This document shows positions 26,374 through 35,639 of a stretch of DNA of 64,000 bases, in pieces. Position 1 is the first letter of the stretch, and every line of letters begins with the position of its first letter. A program made the translations under genes and the position numbers. Source of the stretch: Centipeda noxia ATCC 43541 (GTDB lineage Bacteria; Bacillota; Negativicutes; Selenomonadales; Selenomonadaceae); contig NZ_GG749280.1 in NCBI RefSeq assembly GCF_000160555.1, positions 113,890 through 177,889 on the forward strand, read 5' to 3'. The notes beneath the pieces are model-generated. The model was given only the letters and a program-made list of their open reading frames with translations, was not told the DNA's origin and searched no databases.

Positions 26374-28440
26374 TCAAATCTCGCGGATGTGTTCAAATTG
26401 CTGCCGATACTGGCGCATGATCGTCGGCAGGACAAAAGCGAGCGCCTCCGGATCATCGACCGTTGCAAGAGCGGCACGGCGCGCGAGCAGCAGGAGATCC
26501 ATATCGGCGAGAACATCGGCGATTTTAAGATCACCGAGCCCGTGCTGCATTGCTCCGAAGAACTGTCCAGGACCGCGCAGACGCAGATCCTCCTCGGCAA
26601 GGCGAAAACCGTCACTCGTCTGCTCGATGACCTGCAGGCGCTCCTGCGGCGCCGCGCTCCGCCCCGCGATCAGAATGCAGTAGGAATCATAGGATCCGCG
26701 CCCAACGCGTCCGCGCAGCTGATGGAGCTGTGCGAGGCCAAACCGCTCCGCGTGCTCCACAACGAGGATGCTCGCATTCGGCACGTTGACGCCGACCTCG
26801 ATGACCGTTGTCGACACGAGAAGTTTGATCCGGTTCGCATAGAAGCCGTTCATCACCTCTTCCTTTTCCGCGGATTTCATCCGCCCGTGCAGGAGTCCGC
26901 AGGCGATCCCGCGGAAGATGCTGCGGGAGAGCTCCTCATAGACTTCCTCTGCCGAGGGCAAATCACTCTCCTCGCTTGCCTCAATCAGCGGACAGACAAC
27001 GTACGCCTGCCGCCCGCTCTCGATCTCTCTGCGCACAAACGCATAGATCTTCCCGCGTGCGGTCTCATCGCGCAGGAACGTACGGATCGGACGCCGCCCC
27101 GGCGGCAGATGTTCAATGCGTGAAACATCGAGATCGCCGTACACCGTCAGCGTCATTGTCCGCGGAATCGGCGTCGCCGTCATAACAAGCACATCCGGTG
27201 TTCCCCCGCTTTTTTTCTCGAGCGCCGTACGCTGCGCCACGCCGAAGCGATGCTGCTCATCCGTCACCACCAGGCCAAGCGCATCGAACGCCACATGATC
27301 CTGAATCAACGCGTGCGTGCCGACGATAATATCCACCGTATGTGCGGCGAGCGCCGCATCGATCTCCGCACGTTCCTTCTTCGTCAGCCGCCCCGAGAGA
27401 AATCCCACACGAATGCCAAGCGGCGTGAGCAGCGTCTGCAAATAATCATAATGCTGACGCGCCAGGATCTCCGTCGGCGCCATCAGCGCACCCTGATATC
27501 CGTTCTCCGTTGTTTTGACGAGAGCGAGCAGGGCGACTGCGGTCTTTCCCGAGCCAACATCTCCCTGCACGAGGCGGCGCATGGGCAGAGGCGACTCCAT
27601 ATCGCGCGCGATCTCCCCCCATACCTTCGCCTGATCCTCGGTCAGTTCGAAGGGCAGCGCCTCCAAAACGCGCGCAGCCAGCACACCGTTTGGCCTGTGT
27701 GCAATCCCTTCCTGCTCCTCCGCCGTCCGCTTTTTGAGGGCGAGCAGCCCGCATTGGATGAGATAGAGTTCCTCAAAGGCAAGCCGCCGACGCGCCGCGC
27801 GCAGTTCCTCCTCCCGCTTTGGGAAGTGAATCCGTCGAAAGGCATCCGCACGTCCGATGAGATCATACTCCTGCCGAATGCGCGGCGGAAGGGTCTCCGT
27901 AAGCTTATCCGCGCTCTGCGCGAGAGCATACTCCATCATCTGCCGCAGCTGTTTCTGCGGGAGTCCCTCGGTTGCCGCATAGATGGGCAGAATGCCGAGC
28001 AGCGATTCCGCATGATCGCGCGCGCCGAGCAGCTCAAAGGATGTGATCTGCGAAAGCGCAAGCTGTCCGCCGCCGTTATAGGCATAGTCCGTCTTCCCCG
28101 TGAGGAGAATGCGCCGGCCCTCACGCAGCTTCGACTTCAGAAAGCGCTGATTAAACCAGACTGCCTGCATGTAGCCCGTCCCGTCGCCGATGAGCGCAGT
28201 CAGCACGGTGAACCCGCGCCGCCGTGTCTGGCGGTCCGTCACCTGGTGAATGACGCCGAGAACAGTCGCACGCATCCCCGCCCGCAGATCGGCAATGCGC
28301 GTAATGCTGCTCTGATCCTCATATGCGCGCGGATAATAAGTCAGGAGGTCATATACCGTTCGAATGCCGAGCCGCGCAAAGGCGGCAGACTTCTTTACGC
28401 CAACGCCGCGAACTTTGCTGATGCTGTCCGTGAGCTCCAT
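26374..28440 (-). CDS. recG: ATP-dependent DNA helicase RecG
   Basis: 688 residues from the ATG at 28440 (MELTDSISKV), preceded by GGGAGGGG; upstream in-frame codons run through the pckA terminator and are not coding. N-terminal wedge/OB domain (about 60-150), helicase Walker A GDVGSGKTAVA, the DEQHRFG box, TATPIPRT, and a C-terminal helicase domain with the RGRVGRG motif. Remodels stalled replication forks and branched DNA. Its stop is about 95 bases from the dapB start and it probably has its own promoter. Confidence 0.96.
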   Translation of the reverse strand: MELTDSISKVRGVGVKKSAAFARLGIRTVYDLLTYYPRAYEDQSSITRIADLRAGMRATVLGVIHQVTDRQTRRRGFTVLTALIGDGTGYMQAVWFNQRFLKSKLREGRRILLTGKTDYAYNGGGQLALSQITSFELLGARDHAESLLGILPIYAATEGLPQKQLRQMMEYALAQSADKLTETLPPRIRQEYDLIGRADAFRRIHFPKREEELRAARRRLAFEELYLIQCGLLALKKRTAEEQEGIAHRPNGVLAARVLEALPFELTEDQAKVWGEIARDMESPLPMRRLVQGDVGSGKTAVALLALVKTTENGYQGALMAPTEILARQHYDYLQTLLTPLGIRVGFLSGRLTKKERAEIDAALAAHTVDIIVGTHALIQDHVAFDALGLVVTDEQHRFGVAQRTALEKKSGGTPDVLVMTATPIPRTMTLTVYGDLDVSRIEHLPPGRRPIRTFLRDETARGKIYAFVRREIESGRQAYVVCPLIEASEESDLPSAEEVYEELSRSIFRGIACGLLHGRMKSAEKEEVMNGFYANRIKLLVSTTVIEVGVNVPNASILVVEHAERFGLAQLHQLRGRVGRGSYDSYCILIAGRSAAPQERLQVIEQTSDGFRLAEEDLRLRGPGQFFGAMQHGLGDLKIADVLADMDLLLLARRAALATVDDPEALAFVLPTIMRQYRQQFEHIREI

Positions 28441-28464
28441 TCGCTCCCCTCCTTCCCTCTTTTC

Positions 28465-28499
28465 AAAAAAGAAGCTGCCGCAAACATTGCGGCAGCTTC
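28465..28499 (-). terminator. intrinsic terminator after pckA
   Basis: A perfect 13-bp stem (GAAGCTGCCGCAA and complement) with a 3-base loop at 28471-28499, followed on the minus strand by TTTTTT. It lies 19 bases after the pckA stop codon and 24 bases before the recG start. Confidence 0.95.
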
Positions 28500-28518
28500 T
28501 TCCACGGAGCAATAATGT

Positions 28519-30138
28519 TTAAAGCTGCGGCCCCGCCGAAACGAGCGCTTTGCCCCCCTCGTTGCCCTCATACTTCTTAAAGTTCTTGATGAAGCGCGCA
28601 GCGAGATCCCTTGCCTTTTCATCCCACTCCGTACGGCTTGCATAGGTGTCGCGCGGGTCAAGGATCTTCGGATTGACGCCCGGCAGTTCCGTCGGAACCT
28701 CGAAGTCGAAATACGGAATCTTCTTCGTCGGCGCGCTGTCAATGGATCCGTCCTGGATAGCATGAATGATGCCGCGCGTGTCCTGAATGGAGATGCGCTT
28801 TCCTGTTCCGTTCCACCCCGTGTTCACGAGGTAGGCGCGCGATCCGTGCTGCTCCATCTTGCGCACGAGCTCGTCTGCGTACTTCGTCGGATGGAGCTCA
28901 AGGAACGCCTGTCCGAAGCATGCAGAAAACGTCGGCGTCGGCTCGGTAATGCCGCGCTCTGTACCCGCGAGCTTCGAGGTGAAGCCCGAGAGGAAGTAGT
29001 ACTTCGTCTGCTCCGGCGTCAGAATCGAGACCGGCGGCAGAACGCCGAACGCATCGGCGGAGAGGAAGATCACATGCTTTGCGTGCGGGCCCGCAGATTT
29101 ATCTGCAACGTGACCGAGCACGATGTGCTCAATGTGGTTGATGGGATATGAAACGCGCGTATTCTCCGTAACGGACTTGTCCGCGAAGTCAACGTGACCG
29201 GCGAGATCGACCGTAACATTCTCGAGCAGCGCATTGCGGCGGATCGCCTGGTAGATATCGGGCTCCGCCTCGGGGTCGAGGTTGATGACCTTCGCGTAGC
29301 AGCCGCCCTCGTAGTTGAATACGCCCTCGTCATCCCAGCCGTGTTCGTCGTCGCCGATGAGCAGGCGCGCATTGTCGGTCGAGAGGGTAGTCTTTCCCGT
29401 ACCGGAAAGGCCGAAGAAGAGCGTTGTGTTCTGCCCCTCTTTATCTGTATTCGCCGAGCAATGCATGGAGGCAATCCCCTTCAGCGGGAGGTAGTAGTTC
29501 ATCATCGAGAACATGCCCTTTTTCATCTCGCCGCCGTACCATGTGTTGACGATGATCTGCTCACGGCTCGTGAGGTTGAACATAACCGCCGTCTCGGAGT
29601 TGAGGCCGAGGTCGCCGAAATGCATCACGCGCGCCTTTGCCGCATTGTAGACGACAAAGTCCGGTTTGAAGTTCTCAAGCTCCTCCGCCGTCGGACGGAT
29701 GAACATATTCGTGACAAAATGTGCCTGCCACGGCACCTCCACGATAAAGCGAACGGCCATGCGCGTATTTTTATTTGCGCCGCAGAATGCGTCGACGACA
29801 AAAAGGCGCTTGTTGCAGAGTTCGCGGATCGCAATCTCGCGTACAGCATTCCACGCTTTCTGCGTAGCGCGGTGATTGTCGTTCGGATACTCCTTGGAGG
29901 TCCACCAAACTGTATCATGCGAGGTCTCATCATCGACAATGTACTTATCCTTCGGCGAACGGCCCGTATAGATGCCCGTCATGACATTGACCGCATCCTT
30001 CATCTCCGTCACTTGCCCGCGCTCATAGCCCTCGAGGTCAGGGCGGAGCTCCTCGCGAAACAGCTGGTCATAGTCCGGGTTGTGGACAATCTCTGTCGTG
30101 CCCGTGATACCGTATTGTGTCAGATCAATCGTTGCCAT
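28519..30138 (-). CDS. pckA: phosphoenolpyruvate carboxykinase (ATP)
   Basis: 539 residues from the ATG at 30138 ([11 protein letters not shown]), preceded by AAGAGGT. ATP-type enzyme: P-loop [11 protein letters not shown], the [10 protein letters not shown] metal-site block, and the RSPKDK motif near residue 65. Interconverts oxaloacetate and phosphoenolpyruvate; in fermentative relatives it often runs towards oxaloacetate for succinate/propionate formation, but the direction here is inferred. An imperfect inverted repeat lies about 70 bases upstream (30207-30225). Confidence 0.97.
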   Translation of the reverse strand: MATIDLTQYGITGTTEIVHNPDYDQLFREELRPDLEGYERGQVTEMKDAVNVMTGIYTGRSPKDKYIVDDETSHDTVWWTSKEYPNDNHRATQKAWNAVREIAIRELCNKRLFVVDAFCGANKNTRMAVRFIVEVPWQAHFVTNMFIRPTAEELENFKPDFVVYNAAKARVMHFGDLGLNSETAVMFNLTSREQIIVNTWYGGEMKKGMFSMMNYYLPLKGIASMHCSANTDKEGQNTTLFFGLSGTGKTTLSTDNARLLIGDDEHGWDDEGVFNYEGGCYAKVINLDPEAEPDIYQAIRRNALLENVTVDLAGHVDFADKSVTENTRVSYPINHIEHIVLGHVADKSAGPHAKHVIFLSADAFGVLPPVSILTPEQTKYYFLSGFTSKLAGTERGITEPTPTFSACFGQAFLELHPTKYADELVRKMEQHGSRAYLVNTGWNGTGKRISIQDTRGIIHAIQDGSIDSAPTKKIPYFDFEVPTELPGVNPKILDPRDTYASRTEWDEKARDLAARFIKNFKKYEGNEGGKALVSAGPQL

Positions 30139-30269
30139 GACATTTACCTCTTTCTTTTCAAAAGATTGGCTGCAGTCGATGCGAGGCATGCCCTCCTGCC
30201 TTCGTATCATACACTATATGTGTGAAAATTCTTCATATACACAGAAAATCCTTCTTCCTATGAAAAATT

Positions 30270-31778
30270 TTATTGTTCGTATCGTTTTTCTTGCCTATTT
30301 CTGCCGGCAAACGCCAAAACTGCATCGCGCATCTCCGCACGCGCGCAAATACCGTCATGAAGAACGGGCATCGTGCGCAGCGCCGCAAGGCGCAGCGGAA
30401 TATCCATCCTGCTCAGCGACTGCAGGCGCTCCATCTGTGCAAACGCATCGAGCGTTCCTGCATCCTCGCCGAGCGCCCTGAGCACGCTTGCGGCAAATTT
30501 ATACGGGCTCGCCGTCGAGAGTACAATCATCGGCCGCTCATCCCCCGTCGTACGGCGGTAGGATTCCGCCGCACGATAGGCGACGGCCGTATGCGGGTCA
30601 ACCGTGTACTTCGTGCACGCATAGACTGCGCGAATTTCCTCCTCGGTCGCACGGTCATCGGCGAATGCCGCCCAGAAATTCTCATTGAGAACAGGCAATA
30701 GACGACGCGCGTCATATTGCCCGGTCTCCGCGAGTTCCTTCATCCACGCGGCGACCTGTGCCGTATCCTCCGTCAGATGATAGAGCAGCCGCTCGAGGTT
30801 GCTTGAGACAAGGATGTCCATCGACGGTGACAGCGTCTGATAAAAACTGCGCCTGCGATCATAGATCCCCGTCTGGAGGAACTCGGTCAGCACGTTGTTT
30901 GCATTCGAGGCACAGACGAGCTTCCCGACGGGAAGACCCATGCGTTTTGCATAGTATCCCGCGAGAATGTTGCCGAAATTCCCTGTCGGCACGGTAAAGT
31001 TCACCGCATCGCCCGCTGTGATCTTTCCCTCCTTGAGGAGGTCGGCGTATGCGCTGAAATAGTAAACGATCTGGGGAACGAGGCGTCCCCAGTTGATCGA
31101 GTTGGCCGAGGAGAGCTTCGTATGCAGAGCGGCAAGGCGCTTTACCATCTCCGCATCGCCGAAGATCTCTTTGACGCCGCGCTGCGCATCATCGAAATTT
31201 CCGCGCACCGCTGTGACGGAAACATTCGCGCCCGTCTGCGTCACCATCTGGAGCCGCTGCACGGGACTGACGCCCCCGTCGGGATAGAACACCATAATCT
31301 CGATTCCATCAGCGTCTGCAAACCCCTCGAGTGCGGCCTTGCCCGTATCTCCCGAGGTTGCAACAAGGATGAGGATCGTATCTCGTTCTCCCTCCTTCGC
31401 ACGCGCTGCACTCATCAGCTGCGGCAGAAGCTGCAGTGCCATATCCTTGAACGCACTCGTCGGGCCGTGCCAGAGTTCGAGCATCTCGAGTTCGCCGACC
31501 GCACGCACGGGCGCACGGCGTGCATCATCAAACGTATGCCCATAGGCACGCTCCACACAGCCGCGGAGTTCCTCATCCGTATAATCCGTCAGAAAGAGAC
31601 GTAGGATGCCGACGGCGCGCTCCTCGTAAGAAAGGGGCGCAAGCGCCGCGATCTCGGAGCTCGTCATCTGCGGAAACGCGTTGGGCACGAATAGGCCGCC
31701 GTCCGAGGCAAGCCCCTGCAGGATCGCCTCCGCAGAGGAGACGCGTTCCGACGCTCCGCGCGTGCTGAAGTAATCCAT
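30270..31778 (-). CDS. thrC: threonine synthase
   Basis: 502 residues from the ATG at 31778 (MDYFSTRG), 8 bases from AAAGGA; an ATG 9 bases upstream is too close to that site. The PLP lysine lies in HGPTSAFKDMALQ; the motifs TSGDTGKAALEG and VPTGNFGNILAGYYA are typical of the long bacterial form. Converts O-phosphohomoserine to threonine. Transcribed divergently from nadE. Confidence 0.97.
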   Translation of the reverse strand: MDYFSTRGASERVSSAEAILQGLASDGGLFVPNAFPQMTSSEIAALAPLSYEERAVGILRLFLTDYTDEELRGCVERAYGHTFDDARRAPVRAVGELEMLELWHGPTSAFKDMALQLLPQLMSAARAKEGERDTILILVATSGDTGKAALEGFADADGIEIMVFYPDGGVSPVQRLQMVTQTGANVSVTAVRGNFDDAQRGVKEIFGDAEMVKRLAALHTKLSSANSINWGRLVPQIVYYFSAYADLLKEGKITAGDAVNFTVPTGNFGNILAGYYAKRMGLPVGKLVCASNANNVLTEFLQTGIYDRRRSFYQTLSPSMDILVSSNLERLLYHLTEDTAQVAAWMKELAETGQYDARRLLPVLNENFWAAFADDRATEEEIRAVYACTKYTVDPHTAVAYRAAESYRRTTGDERPMIVLSTASPYKFAASVLRALGEDAGTLDAFAQMERLQSLSRMDIPLRLAALRTMPVLHDGICARAEMRDAVLAFAGRNRQEKRYEQ

Positions 31779-31887
31779 TGTATACATCCTTTCAAATAGG
31801 CAGATAAATCCATCTGTGCTATACTATATCTGTTTTTAAAATTATAACATCTCACCGCAGAAAAAATCAAACCCAAGGAGCATCACT

Positions 31888-33555
31888 ATGAAAATTGCAC
31901 TCATCTCGATGGAGGTCGTCCCCGGCCGTCCCGATCAGAACGCCGCAGCCATGCGCGAAAAAATAGCGGAGGCAAAGGCAGCGCATGCGGAGATTGCCGT
32001 ATTTCCCGCACTCAGCCTTTCAGGTCTCTTCCTCGGGGGCGTATGGAAGCACTCCGCCTTCCTGCGCGACTGTGCCTCCTATGCCGAGGAAATTGCAGCT
32101 GCTGCGCAGGACATTACCGTTGTCTTCGGCAATGCCGCAAAAGAAGAAGGCGCTTGTGCGGGCGTCAGCCGGACACTCATGGAGGCGAGAAACGGAGTGC
32201 TCCGCGAGGTCGCCCGACGTCCGCTTCACGGCGCCGGGACATCATTTGATCCCCTCTTCTATACGGCGGCGGACAGAAATTTCATCCTTGCCGCCGATGC
32301 CACCCCCTTCCCTCACTGCTTCGGTGCACGCACACTTGCGGAGACGGCACGCGAAAAACACATGCCCATTTTCTACATTAACACCCTTGGGCTGCAGGAC
32401 AAGGGAAAAACAGTCTACGCCTTTTCCGGCAGTGCACAGGTATTTAATGCGGCAGGCGAGCGCGTCCTCATCTCCCCCGCCTATGCGGAAGGGTTGACGA
32501 TCATCGACAGCACACAGCTCTCTCCTGCCGCTGCACGTCCCGCAGAAGCAGCCATTGCCCCCATTCACCGCACGATCCGTTACGCCGTGCAGAAATTCCT
32601 CGCTCGGATCCATATGGAGCGCGTTGTGATCGGCATCTCGGGCGGCATCGACTCCGCCGTTGCAGCGGCTCTCTATGTCGACGCCATTGGCGCGGACAAA
32701 GTACTCCTCGTCAACATGCCGAGCAAGTTCAACTCTGCGACGACGAAGGACCTTGCCGCACAGCTTGCCGAGAGCCTCGGCTGCCGCCATATGATCGTTC
32801 CAATCGAAGAGAGTGTCGCATACACTGCAGAGCAGCTGACGGGGATCCCCATCATGGGGAAACCTGCGGCGGAGGGCGAACATCTCACCATCTCCTCGTT
32901 CGTCCGTGAGAATATGCAGGCGCGCGACCGCAGCGGGCGCGTTCTCTCCGCCGTCGCTGCTGCATGGGGTGCAGGCTTTACCTGCAACGCGAACAAGGCG
33001 GAGTCCACCGTCGGCTATGCAACCCTCTACGGCGATCAGGCGGGCTTCCTCTCTGCGCTTGCCGACCTCTGGAAATATCAGATCTACGATCTTGCGCGCT
33101 ATCTGAACGAGACGGTCTATGGACGCGAGGTCATCCCGCAGGGCATCATCGATATCGTGCCGAGTGCCGAGCTCTCCGATGCCCAGAACGTCGACGAGGG
33201 CAAGGGCGACCCCATCCGCTATCCGTACCACGACTATCTCTTCCGCGCCTTTGTCGAAGAGAACCGCATTCCCGAAGATATTCTCGCACATTACGCAGAC
33301 GGAGATCTCGAGGACGATATCGGCTGCGGGAAGGGCGTCATCGCTTCCTTCTTCTCCACGACAAAAGACTTCATCGATGATCTCGAGCGCTGGTGGAACC
33401 TCTACACAGGCATGGCAGTCGCAAAGCGCATCCAGGCGCCGCCCCTCATCTCTGTCACCGGCCGCGCATACGGTGCAGATCATCCCGAATCTCAGATCGG
33501 TCCGTATGAGACGATCTCCTATCGCGCACTGAAAGAAAAACTGCTCCGAAAATGA
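31888..33555 (+). CDS. nadE: NAD synthetase with degenerate N-terminal glutaminase domain
   Basis: 555 residues. The C-terminal part (about 225-555) is an intact NAD synthetase: pyrophosphatase loop SGGIDSA (251-257), GYATLYGD and the GKGDPIRYPYHDY block. The N-terminal part (about 1-200) has a nitrilase-type glutaminase fold, but its catalytic triad is gone. The Glu position reads FPALSLSG (Ala41 where Glu is expected), no Lys-Leu-Pro motif is found, and the CED segment with the nucleophilic Cys seems deleted: PLFYTAADRN runs straight into the ADATPF strand. The protein probably uses free ammonia, or ammonia from a partner. Ribosome-binding site AAGGAG. Confidence 0.92.
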   Translation: MKIALISMEVVPGRPDQNAAAMREKIAEAKAAHAEIAVFPALSLSGLFLGGVWKHSAFLRDCASYAEEIAAAAQDITVVFGNAAKEEGACAGVSRTLMEARNGVLREVARRPLHGAGTSFDPLFYTAADRNFILAADATPFPHCFGARTLAETAREKHMPIFYINTLGLQDKGKTVYAFSGSAQVFNAAGERVLISPAYAEGLTIIDSTQLSPAAARPAEAAIAPIHRTIRYAVQKFLARIHMERVVIGISGGIDSAVAAALYVDAIGADKVLLVNMPSKFNSATTKDLAAQLAESLGCRHMIVPIEESVAYTAEQLTGIPIMGKPAAEGEHLTISSFVRENMQARDRSGRVLSAVAAAWGAGFTCNANKAESTVGYATLYGDQAGFLSALADLWKYQIYDLARYLNETVYGREVIPQGIIDIVPSAELSDAQNVDEGKGDPIRYPYHDYLFRAFVEENRIPEDILAHYADGDLEDDIGCGKGVIASFFSTTKDFIDDLERWWNLYTGMAVAKRIQAPPLISVTGRAYGADHPESQIGPYETISYRALKEKLLRK

Positions 33556-33576
33556 ATCGCTCCGACACATACTGCG

Positions 33577-33612
33577 GCGTCCCTGCGAAAATATACGCGG
33601 GGGCGTTTTTTT
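33577..33612 (+). terminator. intrinsic terminator after nadE
   Basis: A GC-rich stem of about 10-11 bp with two G-T pairs (GCGTCCCTGCG against CGCGGGGGCG), followed by TTTTTTT. It lies about 20 bases after the nadE stop codon. Confidence 0.8.
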
Positions 33613-33637
33613 GGAGTTTTGTCAAAAAATATTTCAT

Positions 33638-33652
33638 TGAGAAATTTTCTCA
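33638..33652. promoter_or_regulatory. 15-bp palindrome abutting the metal-transporter promoter
   Basis: TGAGAAA and TTTCTCA around a single central T, ending exactly where the -35 box begins. The position suits a metal-dependent regulator. I do not recognise the sequence as a standard Fur, Zur or MntR box. Confidence 0.5.
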
Positions 33653-33681
33653 TTTACAAGATTCAATTTTTGTGCTATTCT
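33653..33681 (+). promoter_or_regulatory. promoter of the metal ABC transporter operon
   Basis: -35 TTTACA at 33653-33658, 17-bp spacer, -10 TATTCT at 33676-33681, followed by AGAAAGGA and the ATG at 33709. Confidence 0.7.
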
Positions 33682-33708
33682 CAATACAAAAGAAAGGATG
33701 GTGCAAAT

Positions 33709-34659
33709 ATGCACGCAAAAAAATTATTTCCACGATTCCTGCTCACCCTCGCACTCGCCATGATGGCACTGGTCGCCGTCGGCTGCGGCGGAGGAGGCAC
33801 AGGCAGCGACAAGGCAGCCGACACGAAGAAAACGGTGACGGTCACAACCTCATTTTTACAGGATATGACAAAACAGCTCGCGGGCGACTATGTGAACATC
33901 GAGCTGATTATTCCCGCCGGTGAGGATCCGCATCTCTACGTCGCGCAGCCTGCCGATCTTGAGAAGATCAAGAAGGCAGATCTCCTTCTCTACCACGGTC
34001 TGCACTTCGAGGGTAAGATGGCAGAAGTACTCGAGAAGAAGGGCGTCGCAGTCACGAAGAACTTTGCGGACGCGAACATCAACTACATGGAGGAGGACGG
34101 CAAGAAGATCGTCGACCCGCATTTCTGGTTCGATGTCGCCCTCTATAAACAGGCAACGGAGACGGCGGCCGCTGAGCTCATTAAGCTCGTTCCCGCACAC
34201 GAGAAGGAGATTCAGGAGAATCTAAAGAAGTATCTTGCCGATCTGGATGCGCTTGATGCGGAGATCACACAGAAGATTGCACAGATTCCCGAGGGTCAGC
34301 GCAACCTCGTCACGCCGCATGACGCATTCAACTATTTCTCCCATCGCTACCACGTGAACGTCATTGCACCGCAGGGTGTCAGCACGGACTCCGAGGTTGC
34401 AAATGCTGACATCGAGAAAACAGCAAACTACATCGTCGATCACAAGGTTAAGGCGGTGTTCGCTGAGAGTACAACGAATCCCGAGCGCATGAAAAAGCTG
34501 CAGGAAGTCTGCAGGACGAAGGGCTTCGATGTCGAAATTGTCGGAGGCGAGGGCAACGAGCTTTTCTCCGACTCGCTCGCACCCGCCGGGGAGAAGGGCG
34601 ATACCTACATTACCATGTACCGCAGCAACGTCGACCTGATTGTTTCGCATCTGAAATAA
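33709..34659 (+). CDS. metal ABC transporter substrate-binding lipoprotein (TroA/MntA/ZnuA family)
   Basis: 316 residues from the ATG at 33709; the longer frame begins upstream of the promoter. Lipoprotein signal with lipobox VAVGC, Cys26 being the lipidated residue. Cluster A-I binding protein with the expected metal ligands: His in EDPHLYV, His in DPHFWFD, His in TPHDAFNYF, and an acidic ligand near the end. There is no His-rich loop of the kind seen in ZnuA, so manganese or iron is at least as likely as zinc. First gene of a four-gene operon. Confidence 0.9.
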   Translation: MHAKKLFPRFLLTLALAMMALVAVGCGGGGTGSDKAADTKKTVTVTTSFLQDMTKQLAGDYVNIELIIPAGEDPHLYVAQPADLEKIKKADLLLYHGLHFEGKMAEVLEKKGVAVTKNFADANINYMEEDGKKIVDPHFWFDVALYKQATETAAAELIKLVPAHEKEIQENLKKYLADLDALDAEITQKIAQIPEGQRNLVTPHDAFNYFSHRYHVNVIAPQGVSTDSEVANADIEKTANYIVDHKVKAVFAESTTNPERMKKLQEVCRTKGFDVEIVGGEGNELFSDSLAPAGEKGDTYITMYRSNVDLIVSHLK

Positions 34660-34711
34660 CCATGACGCGTTGTCATATGTTGCACGCAAATGACAGCATG
34701 TCCGTGTGTTG

Positions 34712-34867
34712 CTCCTAAGCAAACCCTAGTGAAGCAAGCGGAGCAAAGGGCACGTTCTGCCCCCTGCGGATTTCTTTCGTTCAAGCGAAGCGCGTTTAAG
34801 AAGTCCGCAGGTATTTAGGCAGATAAGTGCCCGACCGCTTGCGTAACGAAGCGTTTGCGTGGGAGCT
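34712..34867. repeat. 156-bp interrupted inverted repeat (long structured element)
   Basis: Six paired blocks nest around a 21-base loop: 34712-34716 with 34863-34867, 34720-34725 with 34854-34859, 34735-34742 with 34836-34843, 34749-34754 with 34828-34833, 34757-34762 with 34819-34824, and 34764-34777 with 34799-34812 (14 bp with one G-T pair). It fills the 252-base gap between the binding-protein and ATPase genes. It could be a mobile extragenic palindrome, an mRNA-processing element or an attenuator. There is no T-run, and I see no protein in it. Confidence 0.75.
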
Positions 34868-34911
34868 CGCACGGATAAGGACATAAAGCAAACATAGGGA
34901 AGGGACGCAAA

Positions 34912-35634
34912 ATGGAAGGAACGAACAGCGTCATACATGTCGAAGATCTCACAATGGCATACCGCGAGACGCCTGTGCTCTGGGACATCGATCTCGACGT
35001 ACCGGAGCATGTGCGCTGCGCGATCGTGGGTCCGAACGGCGCGGGCAAGTCTACGCTCCTCAAGGGTATCCTCGGACTTGTAAAGCCGGTCTCGGGCGCA
35101 GTGCAGCTCTGGGGAAAGCCGCTCTCCGCCGTGCAGAAAGAGATCGCCTATGTGCCGCAGCGTGGCTCCGTCCACTGGGATTTCCCGACGACAGTCTTCG
35201 ACGTCGTGCTCATGGGCCGCTATGCCCATCTGGGACTCGTACGCCGCCCCGGCAAGGAAGATCGCGCACACGCGATGGAGGCCCTGGAAAAGATGAAGAT
35301 GGCCGACTTTGCCAACCGTCAGATCTCGGAGCTCTCGGGCGGGCAGAAGCAGCGTGTCTTTATCGCGCGCGCACTTGCGCAGGATGCGCAGCTCTACATT
35401 ATGGACGAGCCGCTTGCGGGCGTTGACGAGACGACGGAGCGCATCATCATGGATGAGTTCATAAACCTGCAGCGCGACGGCCGCACGGTCGTTGCGGTGC
35501 ATCATGATCTCAGTACGCTGGACACGTATTTTGACTATCTTGTCGTGCTCAACCGCACGGTGAAGGCATGCGGCTATCTGGCGGCACTGGATACGGATGC
35601 GGCGCTGGCACGCGCCTACCGCGTGAAGGAGTGA
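34912..35634 (+). CDS. metal ABC transporter ATPase
   Basis: 240 residues. Walker A GPNGAGKST, Q-loop VPQRGSVHWDFP, signature LSGGQKQR, Walker B LYIMDEPLAGVD and the switch His in AVHHDLS. The Q-loop text is typical of Mn/Zn/Fe (TroB/MntB) ATPases. Ribosome-binding site GGGAAGGGA. It drives the two permeases that follow. Confidence 0.95.
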   Translation: MEGTNSVIHVEDLTMAYRETPVLWDIDLDVPEHVRCAIVGPNGAGKSTLLKGILGLVKPVSGAVQLWGKPLSAVQKEIAYVPQRGSVHWDFPTTVFDVVLMGRYAHLGLVRRPGKEDRAHAMEALEKMKMADFANRQISELSGGQKQRVFIARALAQDAQLYIMDEPLAGVDETTERIIMDEFINLQRDGRTVVAVHHDLSTLDTYFDYLVVLNRTVKACGYLAALDTDAALARAYRVKE

Positions 35635-35639
35635 CAGCG

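Noticed and set aside
28441-28512. Longer recG start at 28512
   Set aside because: Those codons read through the pckA terminator hairpin; the ATG at 28440 has a strong ribosome-binding site and begins the conserved protein.
34660-34911. Small protein gene between the binding-protein and ATPase genes
   Set aside because: The only frames here are short or antisense and lie across the inverted repeat; none has a ribosome-binding site and recognisable content.
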